64,000 nt of DNA. Source: Ancylobacter oerskovii. GTDB lineage: Bacteria > Pseudomonadota > Alphaproteobacteria > Rhizobiales > Xanthobacteraceae. The stretch covers positions 1 through 64,000 of the forward strand of contig NZ_JAHBGB010000041.1 of NCBI RefSeq assembly GCF_018390555.1, written 5' to 3'. Made by a program: the position numbers and the translations under genes. The notes below the pieces were generated by a model. It saw nothing but the letters and a program-made list of their open reading frames with translations. It did not search any database and had not been told where the DNA came from. This document shows, one piece after another, positions 1 to 7,101 of this stretch (position 1 is its first letter; every line of letters begins with the position of its first letter).

Positions 1-263
1 GGAAGGGCGCCCTCGGCGTTTGCGCACCCACCCCGCACCCATCGGACAAAACGCCCCGAAGCCGTTCCCATCGGACACCCCATCGGACAGAGGGGAGGGC
101 GTGCTCGGACGGCCCCGCCAAGATGGAATGCGCGCTCCCGAAATTAATATTTGCGAAACCCTTCTCTTAACGAATTGAAAATGATCGAGGCCGCCGGGTT
201 TTTCTTTGCATGTCCCGGTCATGCTTAACGCGCTGTCAACCAAACCCGTCCTAGCTTGCCGTC
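1..263. other. Upstream region of the extensin-like gene
   Basis: No gene is seen here. The first 90 bases hold three copies of the 11-mer CCCATCGGACA at 38-48, 67-77 and 79-89. The stretch from 141 to 240 is clearly AT-richer than its surroundings and contains three TTAA words (144, 167, 225), as expected of a promoter region. No convincing -35/-10 pair could be fixed by eye. Confidence 0.5.
225..239 (+). promoter_or_regulatory. Near-consensus CtrA-type box
   Basis: TTAA-CGCGCTG-TCAA matches the alphaproteobacterial CtrA consensus TTAA-N7-TTAA with one mismatch, 24 bases before the start codon of the extensin-like gene. TTAA is rare in this GC-rich sequence, but one mismatch makes this only a candidate. 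Confidence 0.3.
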
Positions 264-1508
264 ATGACGCGCGGCGTATCCTGGTTTATCGTAGCCCCGC
301 TCGTCCTTCTGGGGCTCTCCGCTTGCAAGTTCTCGCCGTTCGAACGGCGGGAACCCTGGCGCTCGGAGGCTGAAGAACGGTGTCTGGCGGAAGGCTCGGT
401 GAAGCCTTCCGCCACCATCGTGCCCATGCGCGCCATCAACGGCGCCGGCACGTGCGGGATGGATCATCCCTTCAAGATCAGTGGCTTGAACCAGAGTACG
501 GTCGAGGTGGCGCCCAAGGCGACGCTGGCCTGCCCGATGACCGCCTCGCTCGATCGCTGGGTCGCCGAGGACATCCAGCCGGCCGCCTATGCGTGGTTCG
601 GCCAGCCGGTCGCCAAGATCAAGCAGATGTCGTCCTATTCCTGCCGCAACATGAACGGCGCGGCGACCGGCAAGGTTTCCGAGCATGCCTTCGGCAACGG
701 CTTCGATGTCGGTGGCTTTGTACTTGCCGATGGCCGGGAAATACTGGTGAAGACCGGCTGGAAAGGCCGGGAGGACGAGCGCGGCTTCCTGCGCACGGTG
801 CAGGCCACCGCCTGCCAGCGCTTCACCGTGGTGCTGGCGCCCGGCTCCAACATCTATCACTACGACCACATCCATGTGGACCTGATGCGCAGCGCCTCCG
901 GCCGCTCGACCTGCAAGCCGGCGCCGGTGATGCCGACCCCGCCGAATCTGCCGGTCTACAAGGCTCCGCCCATGGCGGCGGTGCCGCCGCAAGCCAGCCC
1001 GGCCTCCTATCCGCCGCCGGCCGCGGCGCCCGGTTCGGCACCGGAATCGGAGGAGATGGACATGCCGGCGGGCGAGCCGATGGTGCTGTCGCCGCAGCCG
1101 CCCGCGTCGCAGCCCTCGGCGTCCTATCCCGGCCCGGGAGCGCCGCAGCCGCTTGCCCAACCGGGCTATCCCGCGCCGATCCAGCCCTATGGCGCGCCGG
1201 CCCAGCCCTATCCCCCGCCAAACAACTATCCCGCCCAAACCCGGCCGGCCCAAGCCTACCCGGCGCCGACCTATCCGGCTCAGGCCTATCCTGCCCAGGC
1301 GGCTCCGGCCTATCCGGCTCCGGCCGCGCCGCCGTCCCGCCCGGATGGCGTGCCGCTGCCGCCGGCCGGCATACCGATGGTGATGCGCTGGTTCGGGCTC
1401 GACCCGACGGCGACAGGCTCGATCTCGCCGACCAAGCGCGCCTATGCGCCGGAACGGCAGATCGCGACGCCGATCCCGCCGCCACCCGCCATTTCCGGCG
1501 AAGACTGA
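264..1508 (+). CDS. Extensin-like lipoprotein (Extensin-like_C domain)
   Basis: The N-terminus is a lipoprotein signal: a hydrophobic stretch ending in LSAC, with the lipidated Cys at residue 21. Residues about 38-215 match the extensin-like C-terminal family, which is grouped with M15/VanY-type metallopeptidases. Residues placed like zinc ligands are visible: His141 and Asp148 in SEHAFGNGFDVGG, and His202/His204 in YHYDHIHVDL. After residue 225 the protein becomes a Pro/Ala/Tyr-rich tail with many YPAP/YPAQ units, ending near residue 385, which may thread through or bind the wall. A periplasmic role on peptidoglycan is inferred; no substrate is known from the sequence. The start is the first ATG that gives a complete lipoprotein signal; no strong ribosome site precedes it. 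Neighbouring gene is convergent. Confidence 0.8.
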   Translation: MTRGVSWFIVAPLVLLGLSACKFSPFERREPWRSEAEERCLAEGSVKPSATIVPMRAINGAGTCGMDHPFKISGLNQSTVEVAPKATLACPMTASLDRWVAEDIQPAAYAWFGQPVAKIKQMSSYSCRNMNGAATGKVSEHAFGNGFDVGGFVLADGREILVKTGWKGREDERGFLRTVQATACQRFTVVLAPGSNIYHYDHIHVDLMRSASGRSTCKPAPVMPTPPNLPVYKAPPMAAVPPQASPASYPPPAAAPGSAPESEEMDMPAGEPMVLSPQPPASQPSASYPGPGAPQPLAQPGYPAPIQPYGAPAQPYPPPNNYPAQTRPAQAYPAPTYPAQAYPAQAAPAYPAPAAPPSRPDGVPLPPAGIPMVMRWFGLDPTATGSISPTKRAYAPERQIATPIPPPPAISGED

Positions 1509-1530
1509 CGCTCCGTCACCATCGGCCGGC

Positions 1531-2304
1531 TCACGCGGGAACGGCGGCGATGACGTAGTCGTGGCCGTGGGAAAGCCCCCCGGATGCGGCCAATAACCCC
1601 TCGGCTCGCTCGTGCAGACGAATGATGCGGGCTGCTAGCGCCTCGGCGGTGAGGCGGTCGTCGATCAGCCCGGCGAGCCGCCGGCTGTCCTCCAGCTGTC
1701 GATTCACCCAGGCCATGTCGTAGCTGTTGGGAAAGCGGCGGGCGAAGGTGATCCGCAATCCGACCTGTTCCAGCCGCTGCATCACCCATTCCGCCGGGTA
1801 TTCGCGGTAGGGCGTCACGCCGGCCAGCAGGGCGCAGGCGTCGCGCAGCCGGCCGATGGCTTGCACAAGCGCCCCGGGTGCGTCGTCGGCGGGCGCGACG
1901 ACGTAGGGATCGACGCCGATGACATAGATGCGCCGTCCCACGAGCGGGCGTAGCCGTGCGAAAAGATCGCTCTGGAAATACGGCGCGTAGCTCTCCACGG
2001 CGCCGAGAAGATACTCGGCCAGCACGGTATCGTGGCTTTCGCCGGCGAGGAGCGCCGGATCCTGCCAGTTGCCGAGCACCAATCGGTCCTGCGGCCGCCG
2101 GGCCACCACCGCGTCCCCGGCCAGCCGCAGATGCTCGGCATCGGCGCTGACGGCGGTCCATCGGGAGGAGGGCAGTGTACTGATCCAGCGTGCCGAGCGC
2201 ACGCCGGTCCCGGCGTCCAGCACGGCACCCCATGGCTCGCCGCCCTGCACATGCTCGACGACGCCGAACATGTCGAGCCTTGCCGGCGCCGGGTTCGCGC
2301 TCAT
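1531..2304 (-). CDS. Class I SAM-dependent methyltransferase-like protein
   Basis: A 257-residue protein with a methyltransferase motif I, VLDAGTG, at residues 28-34. A short beta strand follows with an acidic residue (SADAEHL), where SAM-binding folds usually hold the ribose ligand. The segment around DTVLAEYLLGAVES fits the post-motif region. There is no signal peptide or membrane segment, so it is probably cytoplasmic. The substrate cannot be read from the sequence. It lies 53 bases after the dapB-like gene on the same strand and may be cotranscribed with it. Weak similarity to metabolite or ubiquinone-type methyltransferases is possible, but I do not recognise a specific family. Confidence 0.65.
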   Translation of the reverse strand: MSANPAPARLDMFGVVEHVQGGEPWGAVLDAGTGVRSARWISTLPSSRWTAVSADAEHLRLAGDAVVARRPQDRLVLGNWQDPALLAGESHDTVLAEYLLGAVESYAPYFQSDLFARLRPLVGRRIYVIGVDPYVVAPADDAPGALVQAIGRLRDACALLAGVTPYREYPAEWVMQRLEQVGLRITFARRFPNSYDMAWVNRQLEDSRRLAGLIDDRLTAEALAARIIRLHERAEGLLAASGGLSHGHDYVIAAVPA

Positions 2305-2357
2305 CTGTCGCCTGTTCCGGGTACAAAGTCTGATGGGGCGGCGCGCCTCACCGCGGT

Positions 2358-3143
2358 TCAGTCCAGCAGCGTGTCGAGGCCGCGCCTCACCCCGGTCCAG
2401 CCGGCGACCTTCCTGGCCGCCAGCAGGGTGCCCGCCACATAGGGGGCGGCCGAGGAGCCGGCATCGTGGCGGATGGTGAGCCGCTCGTCCGGGGCGCCGA
2501 AGATGGTCTCGACGCCCAGCACGAAGGAGGGCAGCCGCAGCGCATGCACCTGCACGCGGGTCGCGCCCTCGCCGAAGCTGCCGCCGCGGGTGGCGGGCAC
2601 GCCGCTCACCTCCTCGATCGGCCGGCTGGTGGCGGGGCGGCGCACCCCGGCCAGGGTTTCGGCGAGCTCGCGGGCGGTGCCGGACGGGGCATCCGGCTTG
2701 CCGGCCGAGGCGTAGTCGATGATCTCGACGTCGGAGACGTATTTGGCGGCTTCCAGCGTGAAGCGCTTCAGCAGCGTGGCGGTGATGGAGAAGTTGCCGG
2801 CCGCCAGCACGCCGACCCCTTTCGCCCGCGCCAGGGCGTCGAGCTCGGCATAGTCGTCCGCACCGAGCCCGGAGGTGCCTATGACCACATGCCGGCCGGC
2901 GGCGATGGCGGCGGCCGCATTCGCCTTCACCACATTCGGCTTGGTGTAGTCGATCAGCACGTCGGAGGGGACGGCGAGCGCCTCCTCGATGGAGGCGAAG
3001 ACGGGGGCGTCACCGATCGCCGTGCCGGCGGCGGAACGGGAGACGCCGGCCACGAGTGCGAGATCGGCGGTGGCGGCGATGGCCGGCGCAAGGGCGCGGC
3101 CGACCCAGCCGGTCGCGCCGGCGAGCAGGATCCTGACGGGCAT
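2358..3143 (-). CDS. dapB: DapB-like 4-hydroxy-tetrahydrodipicolinate reductase (atypical)
   Basis: Canonical DapB reduces 4-hydroxy-tetrahydrodipicolinate with NAD(P)H in the lysine/meso-diaminopimelate pathway. The 261-residue protein has the N-terminal dinucleotide motif GATGWVG (residues 9-15), the GNFSIT segment (116-121) and the family signature KPDAPSGTA (149-157). The catalytic region reads DYASAGK, where the usual enzyme has E(A)HH-x-x-K: the lysine is kept at 149, but both histidines (E. coli His159/His160) are replaced by Ala145-Ser146. It could therefore be a divergent reductase or a paralogue with another substrate. The start at 3143 was chosen because MPVRILLAG begins the Rossmann strand directly; the longer frame reads back towards rnpB. 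Confidence 0.75.
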   Translation of the reverse strand: MPVRILLAGATGWVGRALAPAIAATADLALVAGVSRSAAGTAIGDAPVFASIEEALAVPSDVLIDYTKPNVVKANAAAAIAAGRHVVIGTSGLGADDYAELDALARAKGVGVLAAGNFSITATLLKRFTLEAAKYVSDVEIIDYASAGKPDAPSGTARELAETLAGVRRPATSRPIEEVSGVPATRGGSFGEGATRVQVHALRLPSFVLGVETIFGAPDERLTIRHDAGSSAAPYVAGTLLAARKVAGWTGVRRGLDTLLD

Positions 3144-3182
3144 GCGGAGAACTCCGAACAGCTCAGATTCCTGCCGAATACA

Positions 3183-3200
3183 CCCCGCGCCGCAGCGGGG
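3183..3200 (-). terminator. Hairpin just after rnpB
   Basis: CCCCGC and GCGGGG (3183-3188 and 3195-3200) form a six-pair stem seven bases beyond the 3' end of the RNase P RNA on the minus strand. The run after it is TGTATTC rather than a clean T tract, so it may act as a weak terminator or a 3'-processing signal between rnpB and dapB. Confidence 0.4.
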
Positions 3201-3206
3201 AAAGTG

Positions 3207-3589
3207 CCAGCCGGCCTGTAAGCCGGGTTCTGTAAGGCGGGATCGCTCCCGCGTGGCGGCCATTCCTCTGGGACGCCGATTGCTCGGCGCCTCTAGCAGT
3301 CAACCCGGGCGGCGATCCGAAGACGGACCTGAGACCGGCGAACCGGCCTCGTGCCACCCCTATACGACTTTGCTCCCGGTGGGGTTTGCCGTGCCGCTTC
3401 CGTTGCCGGCCGCGCGGTGGGCTCTTACCCCACCGTTTCACCCTTGCCGCGGACGCATCCGCGGCGGTTTGATTTCTGTGGCACTTTCCCTGGGGTCGCC
3501 CCCGCCGGACGTTATCCGGCACCGTGTCTTCGTGGAGCCCGGACTTTCCTCGGCGCCCTTGCGGACGACGCGGCCGCCCGGCCGGCTGG
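3207..3589 (-). ncRNA. rnpB: RNase P RNA (class A)
   Basis: This is the catalytic RNA of RNase P, which trims the 5' ends of tRNA precursors. Read on the minus strand it has the bacterial type A hallmarks. Near the 5' end is GAGGAAAGTCCGGGCTCC followed by ACGGTGCCGG. CCCAGGGAAAGTGCCAC comes next, then GGCAAACCCC, then the 3' element TACAGAACCCGGCTTA. The two ends pair as helix P1: CCAGCCGGCC at the 5' end (3580-3589) with GGCCGGCTGG at the 3' end (3207-3216), which sets the limits within a few bases. Length of about 383 nt is normal for alphaproteobacteria. Open reading frames over this stretch are spurious. Confidence 0.95.
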
Positions 3590-3674
3590 CGAGGGAGCAA
3601 TGGGGGAGACGCGCACGCCCGTCAAGGCTCGACGCACAACCGGAACCGCCCGGCAGGCATGCGCACCGCCGTCC

Positions 3675-4175
3675 TCAGTTCGATGCCATGATGGTGCGGG
3701 CCTTGCTGCAATAGCTGACGGCGATGCTCGACATGCGGGTGGCGCCGTGTCCGCCCTGGTACCGCATCACCGTGCCGCAGGTGTCGCCGCCGGCGAGCCG
3801 ATAGGCGCCGGCAAGGTAGCGCATGCCCCATTTTACGTTGGTCTCGGGATCGTAGAGGGCCTTGCGGGTGCCCTGGTAGCCCATGGCGCGCGCCGTGGGA
3901 TGCTTGATCTGCATGAGGCCCACTTCGCCGGCGCTTCCGGTGACGCCGGGATTCCAGTTGCTCTCGATGCGCACGACGGCGCGGGCAAGAGCGATTGGAA
4001 TACCGTTGGCCCGGGCTTCGCGATCCACGAGGGCGACGAAGGATGAATTGAAACTAGGCGCCTCGTCAAAGCTTTTCAAATCAGTGATCGGGCGGGCGGT
4101 GGCAATGTTTATGCCGGAGGTGAAGGCTAATAGAGTGAAAAATGCCGTACGCAACGTGAGACTATGACGGGCCAT
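3675..4175 (-). CDS. Lytic transglycosylase, SLT domain
   Basis: A 166-residue secreted lytic transglycosylase, an enzyme that cleaves the glycan strands of peptidoglycan to anhydromuropeptides. Residues 1-27 look like a signal peptide ending in ATA. The SLT fold follows: catalytic Glu71 in RIESNWNP, then GEVGLMQI (83-90) and the YQGG motif (139-142), all typical of family 1 enzymes. The start at 4175 was chosen because it gives a signal peptide; the frame stays open upstream to 4547 but that extension looks random and overlaps the amidase gene's 3' end. A short single-domain form suggests a local remodelling enzyme. It sits beside an amidase and the dcw cluster. Confidence 0.85.
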   Translation of the reverse strand: MARHSLTLRTAFFTLLAFTSGINIATARPITDLKSFDEAPSFNSSFVALVDREARANGIPIALARAVVRIESNWNPGVTGSAGEVGLMQIKHPTARAMGYQGTRKALYDPETNVKWGMRYLAGAYRLAGGDTCGTVMRYQGGHGATRMSSIAVSYCSKARTIMASN

Positions 4176-4399
4176 TCGCGATATCAGTCTTTCCAGGTCG
4201 ATGAAGGAGACCGGGAAATGCGATGGAAAATCTGTTTCCAATGAGGCTTCAATTGTCCACGAATTGGGAAATAGCTGGGCACTCGCCAGCTCATCGTCGC
4301 GGCTGTGGCCGATGGGCAACGAAAGCGCATGATCGTGTCGCGACGGGGTACTCCCGGGCAAGATCATGTCCCGTGCGGTGTGATGATAGGGTCGAAATT

Positions 4400-5188
4400 T
4401 CAGCCGTCTGCCGTTGCGGAGGCATCCGGTCGCGAGGTGCAGAGGGCGTATAGCGTGGCAAGTGTGGAGACATCCGCCACACCATCGACACGCTGTCGCC
4501 GGAAATGGCGCTGGAAGGCGCGCACGACGGCTTCGGTCCTGTCGCAATAGATGCCGGTGAGGGGTATCTCGTAGCCGTAGAAGCCCAGCATGGCCTGCAG
4601 CGCCTCGATGGGCTGGCCCGATTCACCGCGCATGAAATAGCGGCCATCGCTGATCGGCTCCTCCTCGACCAGATGGCCGATGCCGGCGCGATGCAGGATC
4701 TCCCAAGGGAATTTCTCGCCGGGGTCCTGCTTGCGCAGCGGCGCGACGTCGGAATGCGCGAGCACGCGGGTCGCGGGGATGGCGAGGCGGGTGACGATGT
4801 CCTTGGCCAGCGCCGTCACCGCCTCGATCTGGCGAGGGTGGAAGGGCGGATAGCCGAAATCATGGCCGGGATTGACGATCTCGATGCCGACCGACAGCGA
4901 GTTGATGTCGGTTGCGCCGGCCCATGAGGAGGCACCGGCATGCCAGGCCCGGCGGGATTCCGGCACCAGCTGCACGATGCGCCCGTCTTCATGCACCACA
5001 TAGTGGCAGGACACGCCCCGCTCGGGCGAGCGCAGCCACGCCACCGCCTCATCGGCACTCTGCATGCCAGTGTAATGCAGCACCAGCATGTCCGGGACCA
5101 CGACGCCGAGACGCTCTCCATGATTGGGCGAGGCCAGCACCTCGGCGGCCAGCGGGGAGTCGGCGGGGAAGGTCGGGGCGGTGTCCAT
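4400..5188 (-). CDS. N-acetylmuramoyl-L-alanine amidase with PG-binding domain (AmiD/AmpD-type)
   Basis: A zinc amidase that cuts between muramic acid and the stem peptide. Residues about 28-165 are the Amidase_2 fold. The expected zinc ligands are His38 (LVLHYTG), His145 (LAHSDVAP) and Asp155 (KQDPGEKFPW). HYVVHEDG (62-69) and SLSVGIEIVNPG (97-108) are further family signatures. Residues about 190-255 form a peptidoglycan-binding helical repeat (ALQAMLGFYGYEIP, then AVVRAFQRHFR). No clear signal peptide or lipobox is present, so the enzyme is either cytoplasmic (muropeptide recycling) or exported in a non-standard way. It reads away from the dcw cluster, sharing an intergenic region of about 250 bases with rsmH. 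Confidence 0.88.
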   Translation of the reverse strand: MDTAPTFPADSPLAAEVLASPNHGERLGVVVPDMLVLHYTGMQSADEAVAWLRSPERGVSCHYVVHEDGRIVQLVPESRRAWHAGASSWAGATDINSLSVGIEIVNPGHDFGYPPFHPRQIEAVTALAKDIVTRLAIPATRVLAHSDVAPLRKQDPGEKFPWEILHRAGIGHLVEEEPISDGRYFMRGESGQPIEALQAMLGFYGYEIPLTGIYCDRTEAVVRAFQRHFRRQRVDGVADVSTLATLYALCTSRPDASATADG

Positions 5189-5442
5189 GCAGCGAGCTAA
5201 CCAGCTCCTGCGGCCGGTTCAACCGATTCTTAAGGTTCAGAGAGCGTTAATCGCGGATCGAAACCGGGGGATTCGGCGCGTCGCGTCGCAGTCCCGATCA
5301 GCGTCCTGCCGATGTTCCATAGTGTTGCATGTCTGAACCTGCTTGCCTCCAGCCTCGCCGCGACGATCCGGCCTGTGCGGCCGGGCCGCGTCGGCGCATG
5401 CGCGCGGGGCGGCATGGGCGATCGACGGCCGGCCGGAGACGC

Positions 5443-6480
5443 ATGATGCCGCCCTCCCGACCTTCCGACACGGGACCGGACGCCGCGGAGCGCCATATTC
5501 CGGTGCTGCTCGCCGAGGTGCTGGCGCATCTTTCGCCCAAGGACGGCGAGGTTCATGTCGACGGTACCTTCGGTGCCGGCGGCTATAGCCGTGCGATCCT
5601 CGATGCGGCCGATTGCCGGGTGATCGCCATCGACCGCGACCCGACCGCGGTGGCGGCGAGCGCGCCGCTAGTGCTGGCCTATCCCGGCCGGCTGGCGGTG
5701 ACGCAGGATCGCTTCGGCAATCTCGACCAGGTCGCGGCCATGCTCGGTGCGCCGCAGGTCGATGGGGTCGTGCTCGACATCGGCGTTTCGTCCATGCAGC
5801 TCGACGAGGGCGAGCGCGGCTTTTCCTTCCGCCGCGACGGGCCGCTCGACATGCGGATGTCGGGGGAGGGGCCGTCGGCGGCGGACTATGTCGCTCGCCT
5901 GCCCGAGGCGGAGCTCGCCAATCTGATCTACCGCTTCGGCGAGGAGCGCCAGTCGCGCGGGATCGCCCGTGCCATCGTCAGGGCGCGGGAAGAGGCGCCG
6001 ATCGTCCGCACACTGCAACTCGCCGACATCATCGCCAAGGTGGTGCGCTCGAAGCCGCACGAGCCGCATCCGGCGACCCGCAGCTTTCAGGCGCTGCGCA
6101 TCGCGGTGAATGACGAACTCGGCGAACTCGCCCGCGCCCTGGCGGCGGCCGAGCGCGTTCTCAAGCCTGGAGGTCGGCTGGTGGTCGTCACCTTCCATTC
6201 GCTGGAAGACCGGATCGTGAAGAATTTCCTCAATGCCCGCGCCAAGCCGGCGGCCGGCTCGCGCCACCTGCCGGCGGTGGAGAGCCTCCCGCCGAGCTTT
6301 CGCCTCGTCGCGAGGGGGGCGGTGGAGCCGACCGAGGCCGAGAGCCGCGCCAATCCGCGGGCGCGCTCCGCCAAGCTCCGGGCCGCGTCGCGCACCGAGG
6401 TGCCCGCGCATGATGCGAGCGACCTCGATGCCCTGCTGCCTCCGCTTCCCGATTTCGACGCCCGCCACCGCCCGCACTGA
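5443..6480 (+). CDS. rsmH: 16S rRNA (cytosine1402-N4)-methyltransferase
   Basis: RsmH (MraW) methylates C1402 in the decoding centre of 16S rRNA and is the usual first or second gene of dcw clusters. The SAM-binding motif [10 protein letters not shown] lies just after the conserved [10 protein letters not shown] start. [41 protein letters not shown] and [12 protein letters not shown] are family blocks. The start at 5443 has GGAG at 5435-5438 with good spacing; the frame is open upstream but that part is Arg-rich and not RsmH-like. Length of 345 residues is normal. mraZ, which normally precedes it, is absent. Confidence 0.95.
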   Translation: MMPPSRPSDTGPDAAERHIPVLLAEVLAHLSPKDGEVHVDGTFGAGGYSRAILDAADCRVIAIDRDPTAVAASAPLVLAYPGRLAVTQDRFGNLDQVAAMLGAPQVDGVVLDIGVSSMQLDEGERGFSFRRDGPLDMRMSGEGPSAADYVARLPEAELANLIYRFGEERQSRGIARAIVRAREEAPIVRTLQLADIIAKVVRSKPHEPHPATRSFQALRIAVNDELGELARALAAAERVLKPGGRLVVVTFHSLEDRIVKNFLNARAKPAAGSRHLPAVESLPPSFRLVARGAVEPTEAESRANPRARSAKLRAASRTEVPAHDASDLDALLPPLPDFDARHRPH

Positions 6481-6492
6481 GGACCGAGATAC

Positions 6493-7083
6493 ATGTTCCG
6501 CATCCTCAATCTTGTCTCGGTGATCGCGCTGCTGGCGGCGGCGGGCGCGGTCTATCACGTCAAATATTCCTCGGCCTTCGAAGCGCAGAAGATTGCCAAG
6601 CTGCGCGACGAGATCCGCTGGGAGCGCGATCGCATCGCCACGTTGAATGCCGAGTGGGCGCGGCGTACCGCTCCCGACCGCATCCAGTCGCTGGCCGAGC
6701 ATCACCTCGACATGCAGCCGCTCGACGTTACCCGCATGGATATGCTGGCCAGCCTGCCTTCCAAGTCTGATCAGGCCGGGGATGCGCTGGGCGGCATGAT
6801 CGAGGCGCTGGTCGACAGCCCGACCGGCGCGGCGATTCCGGCGAGCCAGGCCAAGCCCGCGACGCCCAAGCCGGCGGTGCGGGCGTCGGCGCCGCCGGTG
6901 GCGGCCGCACCGCGTCCCAATGCGCCGCTGCCGCTCTCCGCCGTCCCTGCGGCCGGGGCCCTGGCGCCGGCCGGCGCGCGGGTGCTGGGCTCGCCGCTTC
7001 CCCCGCCGTCCGCCCGCCCGATGGCGACGGCCCCGATGATGTCGCCGATGCCGCTGCTGCCGCCGGCAGCGGTCGGCCAGTAA
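6493..7083 (+). CDS. ftsL: Cell division protein FtsL-like, with long Pro/Ala tail
   Basis: FtsL is a small bitopic protein of the FtsQ-L-B divisome subcomplex that activates FtsW/FtsI. Residues about 5-20 are a single membrane span, followed by a charged heptad region (25-60; AFEAQKIAKLRDEIRWERDR), the FtsL-type coiled coil. The TAPDRIQSLAEHHLDMQPL segment resembles the conserved FtsL end. Residues about 95-196 are an added Ala/Pro-rich tail, making it nearly twice the usual length. It starts 12 bases after rsmH and ends 18 bases before ftsI. Identification rests on topology and gene order as much as sequence. Confidence 0.85.
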   Translation: MFRILNLVSVIALLAAAGAVYHVKYSSAFEAQKIAKLRDEIRWERDRIATLNAEWARRTAPDRIQSLAEHHLDMQPLDVTRMDMLASLPSKSDQAGDALGGMIEALVDSPTGAAIPASQAKPATPKPAVRASAPPVAAAPRPNAPLPLSAVPAAGALAPAGARVLGSPLPPPSARPMATAPMMSPMPLLPPAAVGQ

Positions 7084-7101
7084 TCCAGTGGAGGTCGTCT
7101 G

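Noticed and set aside
5218-5255. TTAA words before rsmH as a CtrA box
   Set aside because: The two TTAA words are 13 bases apart, not seven.
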